From: Vespa crabro
Taxonomy: Eukaryota > Arthropoda > Insecta > Hymenoptera > Vespidae
Assembly (NCBI RefSeq): GCF_910589235.1
Contig: NC_060955.1
Span: forward strand, 21,657,558 to 21,721,557
DNA: 64,000 nt
Reading direction: 5' to 3'
Shown in pieces: positions 14,761-29,300 of the stretch (positions are counted from its first letter, which is position 1; every line of letters begins with the position of its first letter). Position numbers and translations under genes: made by a program. The notes beneath the pieces were generated by a model. It was not told the DNA's origin. It made no database searches and was given only the letters and a program-made list of their open reading frames with translations.

Positions 14761-15442
14761 GGAATACATATAATATATACTATAGATTTTATTTTATTAT
14801 TATTATATTATATCGAAATATTTATGTATAATCGATCAAATTCTAAACACGTAAGAGAATCTTCTAATCAATCAGAGTTACTTGTGTTATGTAATCATAA
14901 GTAAGAATTAATCGACCAAAATTACGAGATTACGATGATTTCGATGAGAAAATTATAAATATCGCTTTCGTTTAGAAATTTTGCTTTTGCATGAAACTCA
15001 ACGAAAAAGATTTTGCAATGTTTCATTTTTTCGATCGTTTCGTTCGAGCTTCGAGCATTGGAGAAATCATTCTTTATGTTTTGAATCTGGTAAATGAATT
15101 TTACAATGAAGAATTTTATTTAAAGAACCTTGACACCGAACTGATAATTTTTTTCTCAAAACTTTTTGCAAACTTGGAAGAATAAAATAACCTTCCAACA
15201 GAACGACGAAGGTCTCGTTCTTACGGTGTCCTTCAAAACTCGTCCTTACTCTATTCTGCATTTTTATGTCTATGCAAATTCTGAACGACGACTTTTCTAC
15301 TTTTTCCTACCGAAGAGAGACAAAAACGTTCGGTGAATTTCAAACGACGAATTGAGTTTAACTGAATAAATAAAAAAAAAAAGGAGAGAGAGAGAGATTT
15401 ATATTCCGATTGTAAATTTGATTCGATGAAATTTTGAGAAGG

Positions 15443-15481
<39 letters not shown>

Positions 15482-16879
15482 AAAGGATAATACTAAGGAA
15501 TAAAGGATAATTCTAAAATATAAAATAAATGAAAAAAGTGTAAAGAAAACGAACGAGGACGAATGCGAAAAAGTAAAAACATTTGCTAGGAACTAATCAA
15601 TACCGGTTGTCTATGCTGCACTGTATTAATAACCGAAGGATAAAATACATCCTTGACTGAAGTCTAAAGTAACATCCGTCTTTTCAGTTCGCGACTCGAT
15701 GCATTTGTTGAATTATCACTTATGAATTTAATCTCCGCGTAAGCCATGTGATGTCTGAGACTATCGCATGGAATATTTTATTACAAGCTTTTTTGTATTT
15801 TCTATGTTAATATCAATATTTACGTATTAATTGCTTTTAATTTATCGACACCTCGTTTCAACACTTCGTATTTATTTCTTTTTTTTATTTTTCTTTTCTT
15901 TTTTTCCCATTTTTTTCCCCTTTTTTTCCCTCTTTTCGATAATGATCGAAAAACAGTACTTGTCTCGAGTAAAACGAACAGTTAATTAATCATACGATTA
16001 TTATTATTAATATTATTATTATTATTTATATTGTCATTATTAAAAAGGAATAAAATTTTGTAGGAAAGAAAGGAAGACGAATGTACATTTAGATATATCA
16101 TTTTGAAATTATTAATTATTTATTTTTTTTTTTTTTTTTTTTAGAAGGAATATTAATAATATTAAAATAAAACATTGACGAATTAATTTGTCAACATAGT
16201 ATCGAATCGAAGTGAAAAATATTTCATTGAATAATGTCATCATACGAAGTTTTTTCAATGCACATCTTTTTATATTTATTTTTATATTTTCTTTATATGA
16301 CATTATATGAGATTATTTTTATATGACAAGCAAATCTTAATAACAATTGCATTTAGAGGAATAAGTTTTTGTATACTGCGTACTCTATCAAGATATCGAT
16401 TAACTATACAACATGTTATCTGTTACTTTCGTTGCTCTACTATAAGATAAATATAGAAACATATATATGTATATATCTATTTTAAACATTAATTTTTAAT
16501 TGTAACAGTGGTGTAAACTGAAAACATTCGCTTAACGCGAATATATGAGTCCACAATTGAAGCTGTTAATTTCTAATACATATACTTCGTATTCCATAGT
16601 ACTCAAAATATTAAATTTGATCTTATAAATTTACTTTATTCCTATTCTTTCTTTAAAGAAATTATTTTTCATTTATTCAAAAAAAAAAAAAAAAAAAAAA
16701 AAAAAGAAAGAAAGAAAAAAGAATAACTTTTATTTTCTCTACAAAATTTCTTAATATATAAAACTGAAGTTATTTATTATTATTATTTTTTTTTTCTTTT
16801 TCATGTAAAAAGATAAAACATAATAAATATTCTCAATTGGACAGATTTAATTAGTTTAATAGATAAGGTTTAACAAAAC

Positions 16880-17074
16880 AACCAGGGAATCCCATTCTTG
16901 GATTTTCATTCTCCCACCCAAATGGTTATATCAATACATCAGTTAACTTCAGTCTCGACGTCTTTTACCAGACGTCTTTGGTGTCTTGCACAACTCTTTG
17001 ATTCTCCAGTCGTGCAAGCGATCGAGCCAGTTCTCGCTGGTATTGCGAACGGACCGTATCGTTCTTTCTCTCTC

Positions 17075-17118
<44 letters not shown>

Positions 17119-17240
17119 ATCTCTCTCTCTTTTCCTTTCCTTGTTCCTCATTCTTCTCACTCTCACTTGCTCTTTCACGTTCACTAACTTTCGTCGTTGT
17201 TATACCGGTCATCGTTTTTGTGAGTAAGAAGAAGAGGAAT
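16880..17240 (+). promoter_or_regulatory. Candidate promoter and 5' leader of ABCH copy 2
   Basis: An island of more even base composition in the spacer. It has initiator-like TCAGT words near 16949 (ACTTCAGTCTCG), then a (CT)n run at 17083-17133, and ends with a consensus donor-like GTGAGTAAG near 17219. This would suit a non-coding first exon spliced to the coding exon at 21704. It is inference; no transcript evidence is visible. Confidence 0.3.
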
Positions 17241-18546
17241 TTAAGAATTAAACCATCGAAATGTATTTGGAATTCAAGTTCGACCAATTGATTCGATTAT
17301 AGAAAAATAAGAAGAATTTGAGGATCCAGTTTAAAGAAAAAAAAAAGAAAAGAATAGAAAGAAAGAAAGAAAAAAAGAGAAAGACGAGCATTTATTTCTA
17401 ATATATAATATATACATATATATATGTATATATATATGTATTTATATATATATTATATTTTTCTCGATTAGAAGAATAACCACGGCAAGAGAATATCCAG
17501 TTGAATTTAGAATTTGTGAATGTGCGGTGAGAATCCTTTGTCTTACCTGTTCCTTCCAATCTTATTGTTATCATCATCATCATCGTCATCATTATTAATA
17601 TAATTATTATTGTTATCGTATCGTATTAGTGTTATCATTCTTTTCTATTACTTGACTTTGCTTGAAGTGTTCGTAATTGGTGATTTTTCTACGTTATCAT
17701 CCTTTCTTAATTTTCCATATTATTTTCTAATATAAATCAAGATGGAATTCTTATATGATGGAACATTTAATGTAGTGCTACGATAAGGAATCGATCAGAT
17801 CAAAGGAACAAAAGGATCATCATAACTCTTTGTGTCTTCAGTCTGAAAGTTTCTAAGAAATTTTAGCGATCAAGTACACAGGTCAGTGACATCTTTTTTT
17901 TTTTTTTTTTTTCTTTCTTTTTCTTTAGATCGGTGAACATTTTCCTTTTCTTTTTTTAGTTTTTTAATTTTTAATTTCGTTTGCTTTTTTTTGCTTTTTC
18001 ATAAATGTCGTGGAAAAAAAAAAGAGGTATCGAGTTAGAATCCTTGTTCTTTATCTTTCTCTTTCAATCTGTTTTCAAATGTCAATGCAAATGCATAAGA
18101 TATAAATAAATGTTTACGTACAAAATATCGGCATTTTATTAAGCGTCATTTTCATTTCCATGAAATTGACTCAACATGAAATTCATCTATATCGTTCAAA
18201 AGAAAATAAGTGATTTTTTTGAAATGATGTTAACGGAATAATACATAGAATATCGACGAAATCGTTTCTATATCGTTCGTATATTATTATTGTCATAGCC
18301 ATTACCGGTTTCTCTGTATCTTTGGAAAATTTTGCTTTATCCTTCTTTTTTTTTTATTCGCGCTTGTTATAGTCATCATTAGTAGTTTTCTTCATCCTTA
18401 TCTGTATCGTTGAATGTAATGTGTTTTTTCTTTTTTTTTTTTTTACTTGTACGCATACGTATATGTACACGTACATCGAAAGAATAAGAAAAAAAAAAAA
18501 GAAAATGATGGATGGCGATCTATGATTTTCTTTCTCTTTCTCTCTC

Positions 18547-18590
<44 letters not shown>

Positions 18591-20094
18591 TTTCACATTC
18601 TAAGAAACGAGCAAATTGTTTCACCTGTTGAAAATAATAAAAAAGAAAAAAAAATTTCTCTCGTAATTATTCTCATTGTCATTATCATAATCATCACGTG
18701 AATACAGGTTGAAAGATCGAGGAATAAAATTGTAGAATAATATGGCTACTTTTGAGCGCCGTAACGATCGTCATAATGAATATTTTTTTTTTGTTTTTCT
18801 TTTTTTTTTTTTTTGTTTTTTCTCTTGGCTAAGTCTTACCCAGACACTGTCCGAGATATTCCTATTGATACGTCAGATATACGTTAGTGTATGTACAGTA
18901 TATATAGTTTAACGTGTGTATTATGTATCATAGATACGCGATCGCTTTCCATTTCATTCCAGTTGCATTCACGAGTTAACTCGTATTGAACCTGCGCACG
19001 ATAATCTCGTTCACGAGTTATACGAAGGGTCATCGAACTATCTCCGTTTATTTCTTTTTTTTTCTTCTTCTTCTTTTTTCTTCGTTCTTTTGAAAAGTTC
19101 TCGAAAGAGCTCATGTGAAAGATCTTTTTTTGAAAGATCTTAATTTCTTTAACGACTATTTTTATTCTTTGCAAAAAGCGTAGGTCAAAAAGTTGATGAA
19201 TAAAAACATTTCGTCATTCGAATTATTTCTTTTCATTTTATCTTTTCTTCGTTTTATTTTTTCTCAACATTTTCAACATTTCATCGAAGAAAGATTTTTG
19301 TAAAATATTTGTAAAGTATCCCTGCATAAAAAAAAAAAAAAAACATGTATAAATCATTAACCGTGTCATTTATGGAAGAGAAAAAAAATCTAAGTTCTTT
19401 TTCAATGCATAAATATTTATTATTTAAGAAAAAGGATAGAATAAATATCGGGATAGAATAAATATAAATAAAATGCAAAACATATTCGGCCATTGTGAAA
19501 TGTTTTTTCTTTTTAAAATGTTGATTGAGTATGTAGATGAATGAAAAAATAAAATCCGTATAAAAGTTACGTATATATTCTATTCGGTATCCACTCAGAT
19601 CAGAATATCGTGATACACTCATAAGATGATTTCACTGTTTGTACGTGTATAGATGTAAGATCTTGAGAACGTGAATATTGACATATAAAATATAACCGAA
19701 GAAAGAGAAAACGATATTTCCGGCCTTTTGAGAGAATTTTACGTCGTAAATAGTGACTCTTGATACTGAGCCCGTAGAATTTAACAAAGAATTATTATAA
19801 AGAATATAACGAAATTTTTATTGTACTCATCGATATGTTTTTCTCGTTTTCGAATTTTAACGCGCTAAAAAAAAAAAAAAAAAAAAAAAAAACAAAAACA
19901 AAAACAAAAAAAAAGGAAAAAGAAATAAGAAAAAACAAAAATCGTTAAGAAAAATATAAATACTACCTCGCTATATTTCACAGGGAACTTTATTTAATAA
20001 AATTATTATTATTATGCATCTATTAATTGAAAAAATAAAAAAGAAAAAAAAAAGAAAAGAGAAAAGAAAAGAAAAATTGAAGAATAAAAATAAA

Positions 20095-20145
<51 letters not shown>

Positions 20146-20889
20146 AAGAAAAACAATTCTGATTATTCAGTCGTCTATGAAATTAATAACGTCTTCTCGA
20201 AACTTGTATCTTATTTTTCTTTTTGTTTTTTTTTTCTTTGTTCTTTTTTTTCTTTTTTTTTCTTTTTTTTTTTTTCTTTCTTTTTTTTTGATCCATTACG
20301 AACTACACAACTGGAAGAAAATCAAGAGATCGTTTCGAAATCGAACAGATCGAAAACTCTTAAGGAGAAAGGTTTACTGCTCGAGAGAGATTACTAATAA
20401 GAGTGAGAGTTCGACTTACAAAGTGTGAGTTACATCACTGACGAATTACGCGATATACGTTTGATGGCTATTAAACATAGAACGGAAGAAGACATATCGT
20501 CGAGAATGAGAATTTTTCATTTCCATCACGTATGTACCGTGTTAATCTGACGTGTCTCCCTATTATGGATGCTGCAACGCAAATCTATGTGGCACCAAAC
20601 GCATGTTTTCATAGTTCCAACGGAAAAACTTTTACTTGATAATTGTTGTTACAACTCGTTGTCTATCTCTTTCTAAACCCGGAAGAATTTATCTCAAAAG
20701 TTTTATCATTGATCGAACGAACAATTTACTTTCGCGATCAATTAAATCCCTAAGGAAAATATTAATAAAGCAAAAGAGAAAAAAAAAGAAAGGAAAGCAA
20801 TGATAAAAGAAAAATTGTCTCAAGATTATGAAATACAAATTCATTTGATATTATTAATCGTCATTTTAACGTGAAAAAAGAAAATGGAT

Positions 20890-20920
<31 letters not shown>

Positions 20921-21703
20921 GTTTAACGATACTTTCATTAGAGAATGAAAGAAACGAAAAATTAATGATAATAGAAATGCTTAAATCGATCAAAAGAAAA
21001 GATCTATAAAATGTGAGATACAATATTTGTTTTGCATACTTTTATTTTATAACATGAATCATTACTTTCATTTTTAATCGTCGGTTTTACCCGCCTCTAC
21101 CGTATCGTCTTACTCTCTTTTTCTTTCTCCTTCACATCTATGCATTAATATAATGTAACGTTCAGTATAACTTAACACATGACTTCATAACATCTTACGA
21201 CACAAAATATAACATATTATACAGTTTTGATGATCGACCGATATTTCGCGTGTTACTTTACTCTTGCGTGATATCTCAGTTTGTATATAATTCCGATATA
21301 AAAAGAAAAATAAATAACAAATTGCCAAGGCAGAAAGAAAGTAAAAAGGAAAAAAAAAAAAAAAGAGACGAAGTAAAACAACTCTTGATCGAAAATTTAT
21401 GTCGACCTTTTTTATTTTAAATAAATATTTTCTTTCCGATGAACTTCCGTTGATTTCAATGACGTCAATGATTTTATATTGAAATACATGAATTATTCAT
21501 ATGCAAGTTTATCTTTATATTTAAATAAAAAAGGAACGAAAATAATTAAAATATTTTAGATCAAAATATTCTCCTTGAAAATAAAAAAAAAAATATATAT
21601 ATATATATATACACATTCTCTACCTTATTTGCTCTCTTCTTATTTTTCATTTGTTTTCTTTTTTTTTTTCTTTTTTTGTATTTACTCTTTGGATATAAAG
21701 AAG
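17241..21703. other. Intergenic or 5' intron sequence before ABCH copy 2
   Basis: No supported coding exon. It holds (CT)n at 18540-18594, (GA)n at 20098-20140, poly-A at 19867-19892 and 20897-20920, and two less AT-biased stretches at about 20490-20740 and 21060-21300 that are unexplained. A leader intron of the downstream gene is the most economical reading. Confidence 0.5.
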
Positions 21704-22092
21704 ATGGATGTGCCAAATGCAACACCTATAATACCAACAGCCTCGTTGGAGTTGAAAACAAGGAGAACTCAGTTCCAAACGCAAACTTCGACCTTGGATA
21801 CGAGAAGAAGGCAAGCGGTTTGTGTTAGAAGGGCATGTAAAAAGTATGGACCGAAAAAAAATTCAAACATTGTTCTTGACGGACTCAACATGACAGTGCC
21901 TAAAGGCGCAATGTAAGTGAAATATTAATATTCTGAAAGTTTAAAGGGGGGTAAAAAAAAAACGAAAAAAAAACAAAATAATAAAAAGGAAGAAGAAAGA
22001 AACGAATAAAACAGAGAGGATTAGTTAAAGTAATAATTACATAAAGCTGGACTTTGAAACTTTTGAAATCGTTAAATATAGTATATTATATC

Positions 22093-22150
<58 letters not shown>

Positions 22151-22667
22151 TACTGATTACGTAAAACTTATAATATTAATAATATTATCTCCAAAAATTT
22201 TTTAAAATTGTACTGTTCGTTTGATTTTTTAATGAATCGTAAATACTCCCAAGCAAATAGAATATATAAAAGAAAATATATGAAATAATTTAATTATTAA
22301 ATTACTTATCATCGATAATAATTCTATGTATTATTATTATCATTGTTATTATCAATATATCTTTTTTATTTATTAATTTACTATAATCGGCCAACTTGGG
22401 ATTCACGTAATGACAATAAAAATATAAAACAAGATAGTATGTATGAAATCATTTAGGATTTGACATATATTCTTTCCTTTTTCTTTCATATGAAATAGAA
22501 TGAATTATTAAATGGAATTATTCAATGAGAAATTTTTTTATGATAATTCATGCTTTTTTTTCTCTCTTTTTCGTTTTCTTTTATGGAAGAACTAGGAATA
22601 AAAATAGCGAATATATTCGCTAATTTTATAATAAATAAGAATTAATAAATAAGAATTAAATAACATG

Positions 22668-22712
<45 letters not shown>

Positions 22713-25626
22713 ACGTATCTTTCATAAATAATATCGTTTTAGCTATGGTCTCCTTGGTGCCAGTGGTTGTGGAAAAACCACATTATTATCTTGCATTGTG
22801 GGTCGAAGACGTCTTAATTCTGGAGAAATTTGGGTATTAGGTGGTAGGCCAGGATCAAAGGAATCAGGTGTACCTGGTTCACGATTAGGATACATGCCAC
22901 AAGAAATTGCACTTTACAATGAATTTTCGATAAAAGAAACATTTTTATATTTTGGCTGGATCGCAGGTATATCGACCGAACAGATTGACGAGAAATTGGA
23001 ATTCCTCTTAAAGGTAACATACTTTTAATATTTTTAATAAACAATATTCTAATTTCTAGATTTTTAAGATATAAAAAAAAAAAAAATTGAAATATCTTTT
23101 GAGATCGCTTTAATATGTATTATTTTAGTTCTTGGAATTACCATCGGAGAATCGTTTTATAAAGAATCTTTCTGGTGGACAACAGAGAAGGGTTTCATTT
23201 GCTGCAGCATTATTGACCGATCCAGAACTTTTAATACTTGATGAGCCAACCGTAGGAGTTGATCCTGTTTTACGTCAAAATATTTGGAATCATTTGGTTC
23301 ATTTAACGAAAGATGGTAAAAAGACAATAATCATAACGACACATTATATCGAGGAGACCAGACAAGCTAGTATAATTGGACTGATGAGAGGAGGTAAATT
23401 TCTTGCTGAAGAATCACCTACTAAGCTAATGGAAATGCATAGATTGGATACTCTGGAGGAAGTCTTTTTAAAACTCAGCAAACGTCAGAACATGGGTCTC
23501 AGAAGGAGAAGTAGTATTCTCAGTAGTGTTACAGGTGTCCCACCGGAAATTGTAATAACCAATTTCATCTTTCTTCTATCGATTATATAAAATCATTATC
23601 TACGTCGATTTATCTTTTTCTCTCGATTATAGGACGTTGATGAGGAGATGAGTGGCGAGTTTGGTGACAACGTTAGTATTTCTAGTCGAAGAAGGAGCAT
23701 AGTAGTTATGGATGACGGAAATGTAAGATTTAAAAGTCACGAGTTAATATAACAAGTTCTTGAGATTGAATTATATTTTATTTTTTCTTTATTTTTGTTC
23801 TCTTTTTCTTCTTCTTCTTTTGTCTTTTCTTTTTTTTTTTTTCCTTTGAAATCGCATTTATTTTTATAGTTACCGGAATTACCACCGGAGGAAAAAAGTT
23901 CATTTAAATTCAGCATGTTAAATCCACAACATATGAAGGCGTTAATCTGGAAGAACTTTTTATGGATGTGGAGAAATGTTGGGTAAATATCTATATTTCA
24001 CAGCAATAACGTCATTCTAATCAACAATATTAACAATTTTCATTTTATTTAGCATGATGGCGTTCATCATTGGTTTACCGGTAATACAAATCGTCTTATT
24101 TTGTATCTCTATCGGAAAGGATCCCACTGGTTTGAAAATGGCAATCATAAACAAAGAACTTAAGAATAGTACGGACATGTGTATACCAACGTTTGGCTGT
24201 GATACCTCACAACTAAGTTGTCGATTCTTGGATCATTTAAAGAATAGATCTTTGATCTTTTTACCTTATGAAACTGAAGAAGAAGCCGAATATGCCGTAC
24301 AAAAGGGCTGGGTTTGGGGTGTTATATCATTCCCAGAAAATTACACGGAAGCTCTAATTACAAGGATAAAATATGGCAAAGATGTGGAAGATTGGGATCT
24401 TGTATACTCGTCGATGAACATCATTATGGATATGTCGAGTAATTTTCGTATATTAACAATTCTTTGTTTGCTTTAAAAATTCTGACTTTTTCTTATTTCT
24501 TCTTTTTTAGATCAACAAATCGGCCAACTCTTGCAAAGGAGTATCCTGTATTCCTATTTCGATTTTGCTCGTGACGTTACTGTTGCATGTAACTATAGTG
24601 AAAAATTAACTAGCATACCTTTAGATGTAAGTTGATAGATACGTATAATTATCGATTAATTAAAATTATATCATTCATCTTTAATCTTGTAATTTCATCA
24701 TGCAGTTTAAAACACCGATCTATGGACCTCTGAATCCAAATTTCACTGACTTTGCAGCACCAGGAATTATTTTGACGTAAGTCTTCGAATTACATGTGTC
24801 TGTACGTGTCTTACATGTGTTTGTACGCGCGTATGAAAGATTTCAATATCGTTAAAAAAAAAAAAAATTTGTTATAATTATTACAAATCTTTTAGTATTA
24901 TCTTTTTCCTATCGGTTGCTATCACATCCGGAGCAATGTTATTAGAAAGGAACGAAGGTTTATTGGAGAGAAGTTTGGTATCTGGTAAATTTCATTATTT
25001 AAACGACAATCAATTTCGATTGATATATCAAAATATTAACTAATAATTTTTCCATAGGTATAACTGGTCCTGAGATATTATTTGGTCAAGTGACAACGCA
25101 ATTCGTAGTAATGACTGGACAAACTCTAATGGTATTGATTTTTAGCTTCGCTGTGTTCAAAGTTACTTGCGAGGGTAATATCGGCTGGGTTTCATTGTTA
25201 ACTATACTCACAGGATTATGTGGAATGTGTTTTGGTATATATATTTACGATTAAAATATATATATATATATATTCTTCCTGATTCATTTCTTCACTCTCA
25301 ATCTTATTTGATTTATGTTTGTAGGATTTGTTATAGCCTGTTTCTGTGAAAATGAAAGAAGTGCAACTTACGTTGCAATGGGATCCTTCTTACCGATGGT
25401 TATGTTATGTGGAATAATTTGGCCAGTCGAAGGAATGCATCCTGTTCTTAGTTATATCAGTTTTATTCTTCCATTAACGAAGAGTACCGAATCAATGAGA
25501 ACTATGTTAGCTAGAGGCTGGAGTATATCACAGTCTTCAGTCTACAATGGTTTTATTGCCACTTTTATCTGGATTACTATTTTCCTTACTCTCGCTATAT
25601 TATTAATTAAATTTAAGAAGGGATAG
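21704..25626 (+). CDS. ABC transporter subfamily H (ABCG23-like), copy 2, complete
   Basis: A complete 748-aa half transporter. Coding exons: 21704-21912, 22743-23013, 23129-23551, 23633-23722, 23870-23982, 24053-24438, 24511-24626, 24706-24776, 24896-24984, 25058-25234, 25325-25626; all phases join. The ATPase domain is N-terminal, with Walker A GASGCGKTT (75-83), signature LSGGQQRR (174-181), Walker B ELLILDEP (193-200) and H-loop His232. The C-terminal half is an ABC2-type membrane domain with a first helix MAFIIGLPVIQIVLF, a large extracellular loop rich in Cys and Asn, and helices ending in LAILLIKFKKG. ABCH proteins must pair to work and are implicated in lipid traffic to the insect cuticle (family knowledge; the substrate here is unknown). 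Its third exon is uninterrupted where copy 1 has two introns. It converges on the minus-strand gene ending at 26363. Confidence 0.93.
22094..22147. repeat. (CT)n microsatellite in ABCH copy 2 intron 1
   Basis: A pure CT run; a (TA)n run follows at about 22671-22709 in the same 830-bp intron. Confidence 0.95.
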
Positions 25627-25694
25627 AGGTACATAACTATTATATTAATAATTACTAAATATTACTAATTAGATAATAATTATATATATATATA

Positions 25695-25737
<43 letters not shown>

Positions 25738-25981
25738 ATTAATTAGTAAATAATTAAAGAAAGAGTAATATTTCGTAATAATTAATATATATGAACCTTT
25801 AATCGAGATATATAATATAGAAAATAAAATAGGAAAAGAAATTATCTTTTATATTGATAATGAATAATTTCAACAAGTTTATCATAAAAGACTTCTGATT
25901 GTATCGTATATGTATTATTTTTTAAAGAATTCAAATCGTTCGATAAGAAAACATAATACCTCTACAACAAAGAGATAATCC

Positions 25982-26028
<47 letters not shown>

Positions 26029-26362
26029 TATCTCTTACGTTTATGCACATTATTTACTTAGCCATACTTAGTTTCCACTTATTTGTATTTATTTAATTTT
26101 ATTATTTTATGCGTTTCTTTTTTTTTTTTTCTTTTTTACTTCTTCGAGATCGCAATAGCAATGTTTGTACAGAATAACGATTTGGAAAAATATAATAGAA
26201 GGTGTTTTTTCTCTTTAATTTTTTCTTCGTTTTTTTATTTGTCCTTATATTTTTATTTCTCAGGGTTTTAATTAAATATATGTATGTTATAATTTTGATA
26301 AACATTAAGAACTTCGCAGGATAATAGAATTTTAATAAGAAATAACGTATGAGCAATAGAAA
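25627..26362. other. 3' intergenic region between convergent genes
   Basis: It holds (TA)n runs at 25688-25736 and 25985-26027 and AATAAA-like signals near 25823. It probably contains both 3' UTRs. No further gene is seen. Confidence 0.7.
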
Positions 26363-29300
26363 CTAATCTTTTTCACGAACTTCATTTATCATCCAAGGTT
26401 TAAAAACGTGTCCATCAGCTTCCTTTGAAGCCATATAAGTGAAATAGGCTCTTTTAAATGACAAAGATGGATGCTTTCGAAATTCCATGGTGCTCCACAT
26501 ATACTGGCTATATAATACACGCATTTTTCGTAAACGACTGTAGAATATGGCATTTTTCATAGCGATCTATCGAAGATAAAACAAATGGATTAGAATTGAA
26601 TTTAATTTTCTTTTAATTATTATTTATTATGTACTTTTTTCTTCATTTCTTCAACTCGATCGAATGTTAATTCTCGAATTTCTTTCTTGGACATATCCAA
26701 GGACGGAACCATAATATCCGGTTGTTTAATTACATCAGCCATCGCCCAAACCATAAGCGTCAGGGTCATTAATTCCTCTACAATATAATATGTTGTTAAT
26801 ATTCGATATAAGATTTATAAATTATTTATGAAGAACTTATCTAAGAATAATGTGAAAAACGTAAATGACCTTTCTCTTTGTCGGTGAAAACGAATCCTTT
26901 TCTATACATAATCCAGTTCTGAATTTGTGGCATCCGATGACATTTTGGTAATTTGGCAAAAAGAAATCCCTCTGTTGCCATTGATTTCAATTCTTTCTGT
27001 AAAAAAGAAAAAAAAAAAAAGAAGAAAAAAAGAAGAAAAAAGAAAAAGAAGAACTCGTTTTGTCATCACTTTAATCTAATTCGAACAATCAAATTGTAAA
27101 TGTTTATTCGTACTTTTATTAAGTCTCCCAAATCAACGTTGTCTTGATAAAGATTCTTATCTCCTTGATCTTTGTCAACTTTTGATTCTGTTATAGTTTT
27201 TGTTATAGATAACTTTTTATTTTTATCCGTCTCTTTCTGCACCTTTTTCTCTGTCATCGTCGTTCTACCTTGATTATGATTTTCAATCTTACCTGATTGT
27301 TCTTTTATTTTTTTTACAATCTTCGTATTACGATTGAAATTTTTTTGTTCGTTTTTAGATTTACATATATTATGTTTTACTGAATTAATCAAATCATTTT
27401 CATTTTTTTCGTTTATATTTTCATCCTTATCATTTTTCTTTCGTTTGTCAATGCAATTGGTTTTACAATTGCGATAACATTTTTCAGATTTACTTTCTTC
27501 ATCGTTAGGACCATAAATTATTCGTGCTGCCTCTTCCAAGTACTTATCTCTACGTTTTCTTTCTTCTATCAATGCTTCATCTTTTCTAGGTAATGGTCCA
27601 GGTGGTATATTCGTTGGTGACCAATGACTATGCAAACAAACACATGGTATATCTTCCTTGCTTGGTTTTGGTGTATGTATAGGTGTGGCCATATTTAAAC
27701 CTTCCACAACTGTTGTTACTTTTGGATCCATAGTATAATTTTCTATTATACCTGATATACAATATTGTACATCGTCTATGTACTCATCTTCACGAGGAAT
27801 TCTCTTAACATCAGATATAATCATTTTTGTGTCAGCTTTCATAGGTCTCGAAATATTCTTCACATTTGTATAAGCTTTCTTCTTGAAGTTTCTTAGTTTA
27901 TTTTGACGTTCCTTCCACTTGATCTTTTCTTCTTTATTCTCTACTATTTTTCTCTCGTACTTACACTCGCATACAGGCTTTTTAACTTTTAATCTTCGCG
28001 GCTTCGGAGGACAGGCATATTTATTTAATCTGGCACACTTCGACCAACAAGGTACTTTGTGTTTACAACCGGCATAATAATCCATTAAATCATTGTCCTT
28101 CAGAGCTAGAGTCCAACGTTCCTTTGGTGATTTCGATTCCATCAATTTTTCTCTTTCCTCAAGTAATCTTTTGGACTCTTCTATTTCAGCATGTTCACCG
28201 GCTACACCATAAATATCTAAATAATCACTACAATCGCATGGTTTAATGTTATTTCGTGTCTTCGATATAATGCCAGGAGGTGTCATGTATTTTTCTAACA
28301 TATTCATAAAACTGTTCTTGGGTCGATAAGCACATATTTCATAAGGTGATTCATAAACATCGTATTCGGGAATATACTCGTCGCTTCTTCTTCGACTTGG
28401 CGGTGGTGTATAATAAATAACACCCTCTATTACTCGAGTATTATCATGTTCCTCCTCTTTTTCTTTCTTTTTTATGCTAACCCTTCCAACGCTAGTTCTA
28501 CCGACTTTATCCAATTCAATTTTTGCCTTCCCAACTGATCCACCAATCTGATACATCAGAATTTTTTTCTTATTCCTATTTTCACGACAAATACAAGCTT
28601 TCCCACCTGGTCTCACAGGAACCATCTCGATTGGTGGATCAGGATCAGTCAAATAGGCCAAAGTCTTTTTAACAGGCAATTCCTGTTCCGATTTCGTCCT
28701 CCAACCGCATGGACCTTTTTTCGAGATCTTCTCTTTGCTAATGGTTTCATCAAAAGTTGAATCCTTTTGCAAAGTGTCACCATATTCATGTTGACAATAC
28801 GATGGTGGTTCTTCAGGAAGAATAATTGGCTGAACGTCATTGAGATGGATGTCAGGTGATACCATCATGCTCTTCAATCTTTTCATTTCTTTATCGAGAT
28901 ATTCCGATGTAAGGGCAACGCCAACCTCCTTCGTCAACGATTTCTTTTTTTTTGATTTCTTCTCGCTAAATTTTGTGAATTCCTGAGAATTAGATATACT
29001 TTTATTTTTCAAATTTATTGCAGGATGATCTCTTGAAATTTTTCTAATCATACTTTCGTTCGTATTTCTCTTATTTTGTTTTTTCCCACCTTTCTCTAGC
29101 TTTTGATCGTAAGAACTTCGTGGATCGTTTTTAAAGGATTTTTTACATTCAATCGTTGAATTATCTGAAAACGATTTTAATTTATTTTTAAATTTTCTTT
29201 TCTCGCCATCATTTTTAATAAATTTTTTTGTCATCTGCGGCGATCTTTCGTTCTTCTCTTTCATTTTCACAATTGGTTTCGTATCTTGTTTACTTTTATG

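Larger units (their letters stand above)
9936..16879. other. Microsatellite-rich intergenic spacer
   Basis: No supported gene. Clear repeats are (CT)n at 10781-10831, (TA)n at 12101-12153, (CT)n at 12959-13011, (GA)n at 14018-14060, (TA)n at 14709-14758 and 15449-15478, plus many A/T homopolymers (10261-10322, 11935-11960, 16680-16705). Short open frames here are driven by repeats or are AT-rich chance frames. Confidence 0.65.

Noticed and set aside
14990..15261. Two overlapping frames on opposite strands in the ABCH spacer
   Set aside because: Similar length on both strands, no domain, no splice context; kept only as unexplained intergenic DNA.
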